Source: Bacillota bacterium
GTDB taxonomy: Bacteria > Bacillota_I > Bacilli_A > RFN20 > CAG-288
Direction of reading: 5' to 3'
NCBI GenBank assembly: GCA_023398335.1
Contig: JAEWSJ010000002.1
Span: 10,001-74,000 of the forward strand
Length of the DNA stretch: 64,000 nt
Part shown: positions 34,538 through 44,153 of the stretch, piece after piece
Position numbering within the stretch: position 1 is the first letter of the stretch
Layout: the number at the start of each line of letters is the position of its first letter
Notes under the pieces: model-generated
Told to the model about the DNA's origin: nothing
The model's input: only the letters and a program-made list of their open reading frames with translations
Databases searched by the model: none
Made by a program: the position numbers and the translations under genes

Positions 34538-34855
34538 TTATTTTATGTTAATCAAAATTGATAAAGCGACATAGTATTGCATTTTAAAAGTGTTCCCATT
34601 CCAACTATAATATTGCGGGTTAGTAACGCTTTTCAAATCTGCGATAGACCGTCCTTGTCTTAAAGAACGGTTTGAACGTTTTGTACAAGCGAAAGAATAT
34701 TCTGTTCTGGATTTAACAATCTTACGATTCCTCGAGACTTCTCTAGAAATAGAAGAAACAGACATGTTAAGAAGTTTAGATATTTTTCTAAATGAGTAGT
34801 TAAAGTTTAAATATTGTTCAAGTTTAATCCTTGTGGATTCTGTAAAATGTGCCAT
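34538..34855 (-). pseudogene. IS30-family transposase, truncated N-terminal fragment
   Basis: From ATG 34853-34855 the frame encodes MAHFTESTRIKLEQYLNF, then SFRKISKLLNMSVSSISREV and SRNRKIVKSR. This is the N-terminal HTH that IS30-type transposases use to bind their ends. Homology stops after about 75 residues and the frame closes with no catalytic domain. AAGGA precedes the ATG. In-frame sequence before this Met is probably not translated. The flanks (34279-34537 and 34856-35022) hold no other gene I can see. A related catalytic fragment is at 10870-11064. Confidence 0.75.
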
Positions 34856-35022
34856 AAAAATGACATCCTTAATTTTTATATTTGCACACCTTAAAAACAT
34901 GATACCAATTCGTATCGCAACAATCACGCCTTTAAAATTCACGTGTAAGTTTTGAAGTTAAGATTTTAATCAAGCTTATCAATTTAGATTAACAGCGTAA
35001 TTACTGAATGTTGTTACGCATG

Positions 35023-35082
35023 TTGACATTTGAACTAGATAACGCTATAATCCTGTCTCTAGGATTTAACCCTAAAGACAGG
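35023..35082 (+). promoter_or_regulatory. Consensus promoter with inverted repeat at the start site (dnaX operon)
   Basis: Perfect -35 TTGACA (35023-35028) and -10 TATAAT (35046-35051) with 17 bp spacing. Directly after the -10 is an 11-bp-arm inverted repeat CCTGTCTCTAGG/CCTAAAGACAGG (35052-35063 and 35071-35082). As the repeat straddles the likely start, it is better read as an operator than as an RNA hairpin. A second -10-like TATAAT occurs at about 35155, nearer dnaX. Confidence 0.7.
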
Positions 35083-35184
35083 TACTATATTTTAATAAAA
35101 AATGTTTTTTGTGTAGAAACTATTCCGATACTTTTATCGAAGCCATTTCTATTGTATAATACAAGAGAAAGAAATGGTGAAAAC

Positions 35185-36948
35185 ATGGCATATTTAGCGT
35201 TGTATCGAAAGTATAGACCTCAATCATTTTCAGAGGTTGTAGGACAAAGAGCTGTAATTAAAACGTTAACCAATGCTTTGGAAACTCAAAAAATAGCTCA
35301 TGCATATTTGTTTTGCGGTCCACGTGGAACGGGAAAAACAACAATGGCGCGTCTTTTTGCCAAAGCTTTAAATTGTACTAAAGGAATTGGCAACGAATGC
35401 AATGAATGTGAAAATTGTACAGCAATAATAAATGGCACACATTCAGACGTATATGAAGTGGATGCTGCATCTAATTCTGGAGTTGAAAACGTCAGGCAAC
35501 TTATTGAACAAGTAAATTTTCAACCGATATTGGGTAGATATAAGGTTTATATTATTGATGAAGTTCATTCGATGTCTTCTTCAGCTTTTAACGCTTTATT
35601 GAAGACCCTAGAAGAACCACCAGATCATGTTATATTCATCTTAGCTACAACTGAGCCAAACAAGGTTTTACCAACAATTCTTTCACGTGTTCAACGTTAT
35701 GATTTCACAAAAGTATCTAACGAAGATTTGATTTCTAAAATGAAAGAAATATTAGTTAAGGAAGACATAACTTATGAAGAAGGAGCTTTAACATTAATTG
35801 CAAGATTAGCAGATGGTGGTGTTAGAGATGCTTTATCATTATTAGATCAAGCAATATCATATGGTGGAAAAGAAGTAAAAGAGAATGACGTTTACGTTTT
35901 GTTTGGCTTACTTCAAGTTGCTGATAAGATTGAACTTATAAAGAAAATACATAACCAAGATGTAAGAGGGGTTCTTACTTTTTCAAAAGAAAAATATGAC
36001 CGTGGTGCTGACATAATTAAACTTCACGATGATTTAATTAATATCTATAAAGACCTTTTGGTTTTTGGAACTACAAGAGAAGAGAGTTTATTAAGTTATT
36101 TGAAACCTGAAGAAGCGTTGCAAACATTAGTAACCCCACGAGAAATCAGAAGGAATTTAAACATTCTTATTGATCAACGTCGGATGTACAGAAATGTTAA
36201 TAGTATCTTTGATCAATTTGAACTAACACTTATAAAACTTTGTATGGAAGATGAAGTACAAGTTCAACAAGTTCCTATTGCTGAAAAGAAAACTCCAGTA
36301 TTCGTTGAAAGGCAAGATATCTCTCCATCTATTACCGCTGTTGATAAACCAATTACACCAGTAGTAAGTGAAGTGGATAAAGAGAACGCTATAAGGATTT
36401 CACCTCTCCCTGAAGTTAAAGAACAAAAGAGAATTAACACGATTAAAACATCTGAAATGAAATTTAATCAAAGCGATAGCGAAGATAAATTCATCGATAT
36501 AAATTCTGATGTTATTATTAATATTATGGTCCAAGGAAACAAGAACTTAAAAGAAACATTGTTGAATGATTGGAAGAAATTAGAACAAATTCCGGCTTCT
36601 TCTGATTTATCACTCTTGGCTCGTGCCCTTGAATCATCTCAGCCACGTATCGCGTGTTCGTCAGTCGTAGTTGTTGAGTCGTTATTTATGAAAGATTGTT
36701 TTACAATCAATAATATCAATGCGCAAAGTGAAATTAAAGAAATAATGAATAGATGCTTTGGAATAAGTGCTAATGTTGTCGCACTTAATCACGTTGATTA
36801 TGTGGATTATGTTGCTAATTTTAAAAACTTATTACAAGCTAACAACCTACCAAAGCCAAAAGAAGTTGTCTTATATGATGAAGTTGATGAGCCTAAAGAA
36901 AATAAAACAAATGCAGAAGAATTTATTGAAAGTTTAAAAGGAGAATGA
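35185..36948 (+). CDS. dnaX: DNA polymerase III subunits gamma/tau
   Basis: DnaX is the clamp-loader ATPase. From the ATG at 35185 it has 587 residues. The N-terminus MAYLALYRKYRPQSFSEVVG is diagnostic; Walker A is GPRGTGKT, then a four-Cys zinc module (CTKGIGNECNECENC) and Walker B/DExH YIIDEVHSM. A longer frame opens at 35008, but this upstream part overlaps the promoter and the second -10, so I reject it. Residues after about 370 form the tau-like linker and C-terminal domain. It is followed without gap by ybaB, recR, tmk, holB. Confidence 0.96.
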   Translation: MAYLALYRKYRPQSFSEVVGQRAVIKTLTNALETQKIAHAYLFCGPRGTGKTTMARLFAKALNCTKGIGNECNECENCTAIINGTHSDVYEVDAASNSGVENVRQLIEQVNFQPILGRYKVYIIDEVHSMSSSAFNALLKTLEEPPDHVIFILATTEPNKVLPTILSRVQRYDFTKVSNEDLISKMKEILVKEDITYEEGALTLIARLADGGVRDALSLLDQAISYGGKEVKENDVYVLFGLLQVADKIELIKKIHNQDVRGVLTFSKEKYDRGADIIKLHDDLINIYKDLLVFGTTREESLLSYLKPEEALQTLVTPREIRRNLNILIDQRRMYRNVNSIFDQFELTLIKLCMEDEVQVQQVPIAEKKTPVFVERQDISPSITAVDKPITPVVSEVDKENAIRISPLPEVKEQKRINTIKTSEMKFNQSDSEDKFIDINSDVIINIMVQGNKNLKETLLNDWKKLEQIPASSDLSLLARALESSQPRIACSSVVVVESLFMKDCFTINNINAQSEIKEIMNRCFGISANVVALNHVDYVDYVANFKNLLQANNLPKPKEVVLYDEVDEPKENKTNAEEFIESLKGE

Positions 36949-36950
36949 TT

Positions 36951-37259
36951 ATGGATTTTGGAAAATTAATGAGAGAAGCAAATAAGATGCAAAGTCAAAT
37001 GAAGAAAGCTCAAGAAGAATTAGAGCAAACTTTATTTGAAGTTGAAACAAATGGTGGTGCTGTAAAAGTATCTATCTATGGTAATTACAAAGTTGAAAGA
37101 ATTGATATTGATAAAGATTTAATTGATCCAGAAGATAAGGAAATGCTCGAAGATATGTTAAAGATTGCTTTAAATGAAGCAATTAATAAAGTTAATTCTG
37201 AGAGTAAAAAGATTACTGATAAAGTAACTTCATCTATTCCAGGATTCCCAGGAATGTAG
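36951..37259 (+). CDS. ybaB: YbaB/EbfC family nucleoid-associated protein
   Basis: This 102-residue DNA-binding dimer has the family pattern: MDFGKLMREANKMQSQMKKA, then a beta sheet with VETNGGAVKVSIYGNYKV and the helix ALNEAINKV, ending IPGFPGM. ATG 36951 is chosen over 36945 because GGAG lies seven bases before it. It sits between dnaX and recR, where it is almost always found. Confidence 0.95.
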   Translation: MDFGKLMREANKMQSQMKKAQEELEQTLFEVETNGGAVKVSIYGNYKVERIDIDKDLIDPEDKEMLEDMLKIALNEAINKVNSESKKITDKVTSSIPGFPGM

Positions 37260-37262
37260 TTT

Positions 37263-37868
37263 ATGGATACGATGGATTCAATTAAAAGATTAAAAGCGTG
37301 TTATAAAAAGTTGCCTTCCGTTGGAGAGAAAACAGCTGAACGTTTAGCGTACGCTTCTTTAGGTTTTAAGGAAGAACAAATAGACGAATTCATCGATAGT
37401 TTTAAAGCAATTAGAGACAACGTTCATGTTTGTCCAAAATGTGGAATGTATATTGATACTCCTTTTTGTCCGATATGTGATGACAAGAGTAGAGATATGA
37501 CCTCTTTATTAATTGTCTCTGATATGAAAGACGTTATTAGTTTTGAACGTACAAAAAAATATTTCGGAATGTATTTTATTTTAGGAGGCCTCTTATCTCC
37601 TTTAAAAGGAGTGGATGCTGAGGCTTTAAAACTTCCGTATCTAAAAGAACTGATAAAAGAAAGAAATGTTAAGGAAGTTATTCTTGCCACTTCTTCAACT
37701 CTTGAAGGAGAGACAACAGCTTTATACATCAATAAATATTTAAGCAGTTTTAATTTAAAAATAACTCGTTTAGCTTATGGCTTACCTGTTGGTGCAGATC
37801 TTGAATATGTTGATGGATTAACAATAGAACGTTCGTTTAATGCACGAACAGATATGAAAGGAAACTAG
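37263..37868 (+). CDS. recR: Recombination mediator protein RecR
   Basis: RecR works with RecO and RecF to load RecA on gapped DNA. The 201-residue protein has the HhH motif (LPSVGEKTAERLAY), a four-Cys zinc finger (CPKCGMYIDTPFCPIC) and a Toprim domain (LLIVSDMKD, then YFILGGLLSPLKGVDAE, a family hallmark). Start is three bases after ybaB. Confidence 0.97.
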   Translation: MDTMDSIKRLKACYKKLPSVGEKTAERLAYASLGFKEEQIDEFIDSFKAIRDNVHVCPKCGMYIDTPFCPICDDKSRDMTSLLIVSDMKDVISFERTKKYFGMYFILGGLLSPLKGVDAEALKLPYLKELIKERNVKEVILATSSTLEGETTALYINKYLSSFNLKITRLAYGLPVGADLEYVDGLTIERSFNARTDMKGN

Positions 37869-37872
37869 AATT

Positions 37873-38505
37873 ATGTCACAAGGATTGTTTATTACTTTTG
37901 AAGGTGGTGAAGGTAGTGGTAAAACCACAGTATTACGCGAGGTCATTGCTCGACTTCAAAAAGATGGATACAAAGTTATGCAAACTAGGGAACCTGGTGG
38001 CAATAAGATAGCAGAACAAATAAGAGAAGTAATATTAGATAAAGCCAATACAGATATGGACCCTCGTACGGAAGCTTTGCTTTATGCCGCGTCTAGACGT
38101 CAACATTTAGTTCAAGATATCATTCCAGAATTAGACAAAGGTGTAAATGTCATATGTGATCGTTATATCGATTCTTCTTTAGCATATCAAGGATATGCCA
38201 GAGGCATTGGTGTTGATGAAGTATTTAATATTAATATGTTCGCAATTGACAATAAACTTCCGGACTTAACCATTTTGTTTGATATTGAACCAGAAATAGG
38301 CCTTGCAAGAATCAGTGCTAATTCTCAAAGAGAAGTAAATAGATTAGATTTAGAAGCGTTAGAATTTCATAAAAAAGTTCATATTGAATATATGATGCTC
38401 GCATCAAAATATAACAAGAGAATTAAAGTAGTTGATGCTTCGCTTCCTTTAGAAGAAGTAATCGAAAGAGTATATGAGATAGTTAAGAAAGCAGTTGTAA
38501 AATAA
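37873..38505 (+). CDS. tmk: Thymidylate kinase
   Basis: Tmk phosphorylates dTMP to dTDP. The 210-residue protein has P-loop FEGGEGSGKTT, the DRY-type motif CDRYIDSSLAYQGYARG and REPGGNKIAEQIR (dTMP binding). The lid region follows. It lies four bases after recR in the replication operon; holB starts three bases on. Confidence 0.97.
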   Translation: MSQGLFITFEGGEGSGKTTVLREVIARLQKDGYKVMQTREPGGNKIAEQIREVILDKANTDMDPRTEALLYAASRRQHLVQDIIPELDKGVNVICDRYIDSSLAYQGYARGIGVDEVFNINMFAIDNKLPDLTILFDIEPEIGLARISANSQREVNRLDLEALEFHKKVHIEYMMLASKYNKRIKVVDASLPLEEVIERVYEIVKKAVVK

Positions 38506-38508
38506 TAC

Positions 38509-39468
38509 ATGATTTTATTTAATAAAGATTCTTTTATTAGTACTGAACCAGTTTTAGCTAAACTTTTTGTTGAAGCGAAGAAAACTGGCCATTTAGCACA
38601 TGCGTTTTTACTGTGCGGTGATTCTTCTTCGCCGTTATTAGAATCAGCACTGTATCTAGCGGAATCTTTAAATTGTGAGAAAGAAACTTTAGCGTGTTCT
38701 TCGTGTCCTTCATGTAAAAGATTTGAAGAAGGAATTCATCCGGACTTCGTATTGATTAACGGAGAAGATAGCACGATTAAGAAAAGTGATATTAATCAGT
38801 TAGAAGATTTCTTTTCTTTATCAGCTACCGAAAGAAATCATAAGAGTTCTTATGTTATTAATCATATTGAAAATATAACTAGCGAAGCAATTAACGCCTT
38901 ACTAAAATTCTTGGAAGAACCGAAAGGTGATATAGTTGCATTCTTAACTACCAATAATATCAATAAAGTTCTACCAACAATTTGTTCAAGATGTGAAATC
39001 GTTCGATTACGCTCAACGAACTTCGAGGAATTAGTTGATAAATATGAAGGTGATATCAGTTTAGATAGGTATTACTTAATTTCTCATTTTACTTATGATG
39101 AAGACAAGAAAAAAGAAATTGATGAGAGTAAAGACTTTTCATCTTCTTACGATGCCGCTACAAAATATGTTGAAAGTTTAGTCCTATCTCCAGTTAGAGC
39201 TTCATATACGCTTTTTTTAGAGGCGGGGGATAAATTAAAATCAAATAAGTGTTATAATTATTTCTATAGTATCTTACTTATTATTTTCAACGATGCTTTG
39301 GAAGAAAACTATAATAATCCTTTTAGAGAATTTATATTGGGATTGAAGAATGATAAAAAGAAGTTGATAAAAGCAATAGACTTACTAAATGAAGCTAGTT
39401 CAACTTTACAAGCTAATATGAATTTCACATTCATTTTAGCAAGATTAGGTCGTGTGATGGAAGGATAA
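38509..39468 (+). CDS. holB: DNA polymerase III delta' subunit
   Basis: This is a non-catalytic clamp-loader subunit. The 319-residue protein keeps the AAA+ fold, with HAFLLCGDSSSPLLESAL (degenerate P-loop, as expected for delta'). The zinc-binding Cys set CEKETLACSSCPSCKRF, the arginine-finger region SRCEIVRL, and NALLKFLEEPKGD follow. It is short compared with gamma/tau and has no tau domain. Position between tmk and ricT matches B. subtilis. Confidence 0.92.
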   Translation: MILFNKDSFISTEPVLAKLFVEAKKTGHLAHAFLLCGDSSSPLLESALYLAESLNCEKETLACSSCPSCKRFEEGIHPDFVLINGEDSTIKKSDINQLEDFFSLSATERNHKSSYVINHIENITSEAINALLKFLEEPKGDIVAFLTTNNINKVLPTICSRCEIVRLRSTNFEELVDKYEGDISLDRYYLISHFTYDEDKKKEIDESKDFSSSYDAATKYVESLVLSPVRASYTLFLEAGDKLKSNKCYNYFYSILLIIFNDALEENYNNPFREFILGLKNDKKKLIKAIDLLNEASSTLQANMNFTFILARLGRVMEG

Positions 39469-39473
39469 TTTTT

Positions 39474-40292
39474 ATGGAAAATTACATTATAAATGCGAGT
39501 ATAGATTCGGATAAATTACGTTCATATGTTTTTTCATCTGAAGTAAAAAAAGACGATAAAATTGTTGTTAGTATTGAGGGTAGCATCTTTCTAGCTACAG
39601 TTATATCATGGCGCAAACAATATGATAAAGAAGATATATCAATTTACGATACTGTTCTTCGTATTGCGACTCCTTTAGATTTATCTAATTACAAAGATAA
39701 TCTTCATCGCGAATTAGAGTCATTAAAAGCGGTTAAAGAAGAAGTTAATAATCTAAATTTAAAGATGTCAGTATTCAGAGTTACATATACTTTAGATTTA
39801 TCTAAAATAATCATATTATATACCGCTGATGAGAGAGTAGATTTTAGAGAGTTGTTACGTTCTATATCTTCTCGTTTACATACTAAGCTTGAACTTAGAC
39901 AAGTTGGTCCTCGTGATAGATCTCGCCTTGTTGGTGGTGTTGGTCCATGCGGATTAAAGCTTTGTTGTTCATCCTTTTTATCTTCCTTTGAAGGTATTTC
40001 TATCAATATGGCTAAAAACCAAATGCTAACTTTAAACATTCCAAAACTATCTGGTCAATGTGGAAAATTAATGTGTTGTTTAAAATATGAAGATGTTGCT
40101 TATGCTTCCGCTCGTCGTACATTCCCAAATTTTGGCGATAAGATAAGAATCGATAATAACGATCTTCAAGTTTCAGGTATGAATATTTTGAATAATACAA
40201 TTACTGTATCTAATAAAGAGACACGAGTAGTTTTGTCTAAAGCTGATTACTATAAAATAAAAGAGAAGAGCGATGTCAGTAAAAAGAAATAA
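39474..40292 (+). CDS. ricT: PSP1/RicT (YaaT) family regulatory protein
   Basis: RicT is part of the RicA-RicF-RicT complex that binds Fe-S clusters and promotes RNase Y-dependent RNA maturation in B. subtilis. The 272-residue protein has the PSP1 core with RQVGPRDRSRLVGGVGPCG, then the Cys-rich KLCCSSFL and SGQCGKLMCCLKYE (Fe-S ligands). AAGGA precedes the ATG. The 3' end overlaps rsmI by 20 bases. Confidence 0.93.
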   Translation: MENYIINASIDSDKLRSYVFSSEVKKDDKIVVSIEGSIFLATVISWRKQYDKEDISIYDTVLRIATPLDLSNYKDNLHRELESLKAVKEEVNNLNLKMSVFRVTYTLDLSKIIILYTADERVDFRELLRSISSRLHTKLELRQVGPRDRSRLVGGVGPCGLKLCCSSFLSSFEGISINMAKNQMLTLNIPKLSGQCGKLMCCLKYEDVAYASARRTFPNFGDKIRIDNNDLQVSGMNILNNTITVSNKETRVVLSKADYYKIKEKSDVSKKK

Positions 40293-41136
40293 ACCTTTTC
40301 AAACAAAAGGTGGAATTGTTTATCTTGTAGCATCACCGATAGGAAATATAAAAGATATTTCAACTCGTTTTATGGAAATTGTCAGTGAGGCAGATATTGT
40401 GGCGTGTGAAGATACGCGAAACACAGGACTTTTATTATCTAGACTCAATATTACCCCTAAAAAATTAGTTAGTTGTTATTCTCAAATTGAGAGTAACGAA
40501 GCTATTAAACTAGTGGAAGAAGTTAAAAATAAGAATCTTACATTAGTATATCTTTCAGATGCTGGAACTCCAGGAATATCAGATCCAGGTGCTTTGCTTA
40601 TTAAGGAAGCGATTGATAAGGATGTCGCTGTTTCAGCTATTCCTGGGCCATCCGCTTTAATTCAAGCGTTAATAACCTCAGGTTTTGATACATCGGATTT
40701 TTCGTTCTATGGTTTTTTACCTGTAAAGAACAATAGTCAAAAAGAAGTGTTAGAAAAACTTAAGGAAAGAGAAGAAACTTTGATATTCTATGAAGCACCT
40801 CATCGTCTTTTTGATACTTTAAAAAACATGAAAGAAGTTTTTTCAGGAGAAAGAAGAGTATGTCTTTCTCGTGAAATTACCAAGTTATATGAAGAACATA
40901 TACGTGGAACTTTGGACGAAATAACTTCTCTTGATCCTTCCACTGTAAAAGGAGAGTTTGTTATTGTTGTTGAAGGAAATTCAAATCCCTCAGTAGAAAT
41001 AACCGATGATAAAATAATCGAGGAAGCACAAGTATTGCTTAAATCCGGTATGAGAAAAAACGATGTTTCCAAATACTTAGCGGATAAATTAAAAATTAGT
41101 AAGAATAGAATATACATGTTAATCAAAGATATTTGA
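40273..41136 (+). CDS. rsmI: 16S rRNA (cytidine-1402-2'-O)-methyltransferase
   Basis: RsmI methylates the 2'-OH of C1402 in 16S rRNA using SAM. The 287-residue protein has LVASPIGNIKDIS, CEDTRNT, YLSDAGTPGISDPG (SAM binding), AIPGPSALIQALITSG, FYGFLP and YEAPHRL, all family signatures in the right order. The start lies within ricT. It is the last conserved gene of the dnaX operon; the P-type ATPase follows 26 bases on. Confidence 0.96.
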   Translation: MSVKRNKPFQTKGGIVYLVASPIGNIKDISTRFMEIVSEADIVACEDTRNTGLLLSRLNITPKKLVSCYSQIESNEAIKLVEEVKNKNLTLVYLSDAGTPGISDPGALLIKEAIDKDVAVSAIPGPSALIQALITSGFDTSDFSFYGFLPVKNNSQKEVLEKLKEREETLIFYEAPHRLFDTLKNMKEVFSGERRVCLSREITKLYEEHIRGTLDEITSLDPSTVKGEFVIVVEGNSNPSVEITDDKIIEEAQVLLKSGMRKNDVSKYLADKLKISKNRIYMLIKDI

Positions 41137-41162
41137 TACAATAATAGTATAAGGGTTAAAAA

Positions 41163-43799
41163 ATGGAAAAAAATAAGGATAACAAGCCAAATTCTTTTGA
41201 GAAAATCGATGATAGCAAAGTATCTTTCAAAGAAAGAAGTCTTTTCGAATCCATGAATGAAGCCTCTTCTTTTACCATTACTGAAGCAGGAGACGCTACA
41301 ACAGAAATTCATATTATTAAGAACGAACGTAAAAGATTAATTAAGATTAATAAGAAAAAGAAAAAAGAAAAAGTGATTCTCCGCTTTAATCCATCAGCAG
41401 ATAAAGGGTTATCATCTTATCAAGTTAATTCACGTATTGAAGACGGATTAATAAATAAAGAAAAGAAAAACAACAATAAAAGTTATGGTCGAATTATTTT
41501 CGACAACACTTTTACTTTTTTTAATATATTAATCATTTGTGTCGCAATTGCGTTGATAATTGCTCGAAGCTTCAACGATTTGTTTTTTGTCCTTATCGCT
41601 TTTGCTAACTGGCTTATTGGTGTTATTCAAGAGTGTCGCTCAAAGTACATGGTTGATAAGTTGAAGTTAGTTACTGCGACTAAATCAATAGTAATTAGAG
41701 ATGGTAAAGAAAAAGATATAAGATATAACGAAGTTGTTCTAGATGATGTTGTATTGGTCTCAAGTGGAAACCAAATTACTGCTGATTGTGTTGTGTTAGA
41801 AGGCTTAATTGAAATGAACGAATCTTTATTAACTGGAGAATCTCGTCCGATTAGAAAAACAAAAGGAGATAAGATATACGCTGGCTCTTTTGTCATTTCC
41901 GGTAGTGGTAGAGTAAGAGTTGATGTTATCGGTGAAAACACATTTGTTGGTAAACTTCAAACTCAAGCAAAAAAAATAGATACGGTTAATTCTGTTTTAT
42001 TCAATGGAATTAATAAGATAATAAAAACTATTACTTGTATTCTTATTCCTTTAGCTTGTTTATTGGGTTATATTAATTACAGCAACGCTGATTTCGGCTC
42101 AATGAATCAAAATGTAATAGAAACAATTAGACGGACCTCTTCTGCGATTATTGGAATGATTCCTTCTGGTATGTTTTTATTAACTTCGGTTGCTTTGGCT
42201 GTTGGTGTTATGCGTTTAGCTAAAAGAAAGACCTTAGTTCAAAATATATACTGCATTGAAATGTTAGCTCGTACAAATGTCTTATGTTTAGATAAAACCG
42301 GTACTTTAACTGATGGAACGATGAATGTAGACGAGATTAAAGTTTTAGATCAATCAGTTGATATAGATAACGTTTTATCTTCCTACATCTATTCATTTGA
42401 TGATTGCAACGCTACCTCAATCGCTATAAAAAATAAATACAATGTAAAAGGATCTTTAGTTGCCAAAGAGACGCTGCCATTTTCTTCTAGTAGAAAATTA
42501 TCCGCAGTATCTTTTAACGAGAAAGAAACATATGTTTTTGGTGCTTCTGAATTTGTCTGCAAAGATATTCCAAGTGAGATTACTTCATTCATCGTCGAGA
42601 AACAAAAGCAAGGCCTAAGAGTGTTACTTCTTGCTTTGACTGATGAAAATGTTAACTCTGACAAATTTGAGAAAACTAGACCTATTGCTGTAATTACTAT
42701 TGTTGACCATATTAGAGAAGATGCGTACGATACGATTAAATGGTTCAATGATAATGGTGTAGAAATTAAGATTATTTCAGGAGATAATCCATATACCGTT
42801 TCTGATATTGCTCGTCGAGTTGGAGTGGTCGATGCGGATAAATACATCTCTCTTGAAGGAATGAATCTATTTGAAGTTGCTAAAATTGTTAATAAGTATA
42901 AAGTTTTTGGTCGAGTCACTCCTGATCAAAAGGAAGTTATAGTATCAGCGTTAAAAGAAAACTATGGCAAGACAGTTGCTATGACCGGAGACGGAGTTAA
43001 TGATATATTAGCAATGAAAAAATCTGACTGCTCTATTGCCATGGCTAATGGTTCGGATGCTACAAAGAGTGTTGCGAACCTTGTCTTATTAGATTCGAAT
43101 TTTGCCTCTATGCCAAAGGTCGTAGAAGAAGGAAGAAGAGTGGTAAATAATATTCAGTTATCTTCCTCTTTATATTTAATGAAAACTTTATTTACCATGG
43201 CTTTGTCATTGTTAATTGTTATATTAGGTACATGTCAACTAAATACTACCTATCCTTTCTCTACAAGTAATATGATGATTTTAGAAGTGTTTATTATTGG
43301 ACTTCCGTCTTTCTTCTTAGCGTTACAACCAAACAATAAGATAATTAAAGCCGGGTTCTTAAATAATATTTATCGTCGAGCATTAAGCGGAGCCATTACT
43401 ATGTTTGTTCCAGCGTTAATTGGTATTATTTTATCCCTAACCGGAGTTATTAATGCTGATAACCCATTATACGTAAAAGAAATGATGGTTACATTCTCCA
43501 TCATAGCAGTAAACTTCGGTGGAATATGTATGTTATTTAAAACTTGTTATCCGTTTAATCGCTATCGTTTAATTTTATTTTCTATCATGACGTTATTAAC
43601 TATCTTGTTAACTTTCTTACTTCCATCATCTATTACAGATATTCATATTAATCATCTGGATGCTAGATTGTGGCTTGGAGATGGAATCTTAGTTGTTTGT
43701 CAAATTCCGTTCTCTTTTGTTATAAATACGTTCCTTAACGCCACTGAAGTTAGTGGAGAAGAATCGTTTATTAAGAAATATTTTATTAAGAAGAAATAA
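41163..43799 (+). CDS. Cation-transporting P-type ATPase (CtpE-like)
   Basis: The 878-residue membrane pump has an N-terminal basic cytoplasmic tail (about 85 residues) and actuator motif TGES (LLTGESRPI). Its phosphorylation site is DKTGTLT (CLDKTGTLTDG), and the hinge is GDGVNDILAMKKSDCSIAM, with about ten TM segments. The M4 motif reads IGMIPSGM where CtpE-type pumps have GMVPEGL, and PEGLP of SERCA/MgtA is absent. CtpE-like pumps have been linked to Ca transport, so calcium export is inferred here. It may be read from the dnaX operon. No separate terminator is visible on the plus strand; the hairpin past its stop faces the other way. Confidence 0.88.
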   Translation: MEKNKDNKPNSFEKIDDSKVSFKERSLFESMNEASSFTITEAGDATTEIHIIKNERKRLIKINKKKKKEKVILRFNPSADKGLSSYQVNSRIEDGLINKEKKNNNKSYGRIIFDNTFTFFNILIICVAIALIIARSFNDLFFVLIAFANWLIGVIQECRSKYMVDKLKLVTATKSIVIRDGKEKDIRYNEVVLDDVVLVSSGNQITADCVVLEGLIEMNESLLTGESRPIRKTKGDKIYAGSFVISGSGRVRVDVIGENTFVGKLQTQAKKIDTVNSVLFNGINKIIKTITCILIPLACLLGYINYSNADFGSMNQNVIETIRRTSSAIIGMIPSGMFLLTSVALAVGVMRLAKRKTLVQNIYCIEMLARTNVLCLDKTGTLTDGTMNVDEIKVLDQSVDIDNVLSSYIYSFDDCNATSIAIKNKYNVKGSLVAKETLPFSSSRKLSAVSFNEKETYVFGASEFVCKDIPSEITSFIVEKQKQGLRVLLLALTDENVNSDKFEKTRPIAVITIVDHIREDAYDTIKWFNDNGVEIKIISGDNPYTVSDIARRVGVVDADKYISLEGMNLFEVAKIVNKYKVFGRVTPDQKEVIVSALKENYGKTVAMTGDGVNDILAMKKSDCSIAMANGSDATKSVANLVLLDSNFASMPKVVEEGRRVVNNIQLSSSLYLMKTLFTMALSLLIVILGTCQLNTTYPFSTSNMMILEVFIIGLPSFFLALQPNNKIIKAGFLNNIYRRALSGAITMFVPALIGIILSLTGVINADNPLYVKEMMVTFSIIAVNFGGICMLFKTCYPFNRYRLILFSIMTLLTILLTFLLPSSITDIHINHLDARLWLGDGILVVCQIPFSFVINTFLNATEVSGEESFIKKYFIKKK

Positions 43800-43826
43800 A
43801 AAAGCTCTTGATTAATATCAAGAGCA
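43800..43826 (-). terminator. Terminator of tRNA-Lys
   Basis: Ten-bp stem GCTCTTGATT/AATCAAGAGC. On the minus strand it is followed by six T residues, 12 bases after the tRNA 3' end. On the plus strand no T run follows. Confidence 0.85.
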
Positions 43827-43838
43827 AAATTAGTCAAA

Positions 43839-43914
<76 letters not shown>

Positions 43915-43931
43915 AAAAAGACTGCTTAATT

Positions 43932-43960
43932 ATATTAATACAAGTTATAAAAAATTACAA
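43932..43960 (-). promoter_or_regulatory. Promoter of tRNA-Lys
   Basis: Minus-strand -35 TTGTAA (43955-43960) and -10 TAATAT (43932-43937), 17 bp apart, about 18 bp before the tRNA. Confidence 0.6.
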
Positions 43961-44153
43961 GAGCTTTTTATAAAATGCTTCTTGGTAATGTTGTAAATCA
44001 AGCAGTAAATTTTATTCTTGAAAAACATCTTAAATAAAATATCTAAAGCTTTCATACATAATTGTCTCATTTGTAACATCTTTTTAAAGTTATAGCATTT
44101 CAAATGTTACAACTTATTTTTTACGTTACATTAACTAATTGCTTTATCATTTA

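Noticed and set aside
34856..34942. 29-residue extension of the IS30-type fragment
   Set aside because: The HTH homology starts at MAHF with AAGGA in front; the extension has no family match.
35008..35184. 59-residue N-terminal extension of DnaX
   Set aside because: The region holds the promoter and inverted repeat, and DnaX family proteins begin at MAYLALYRKYRP.
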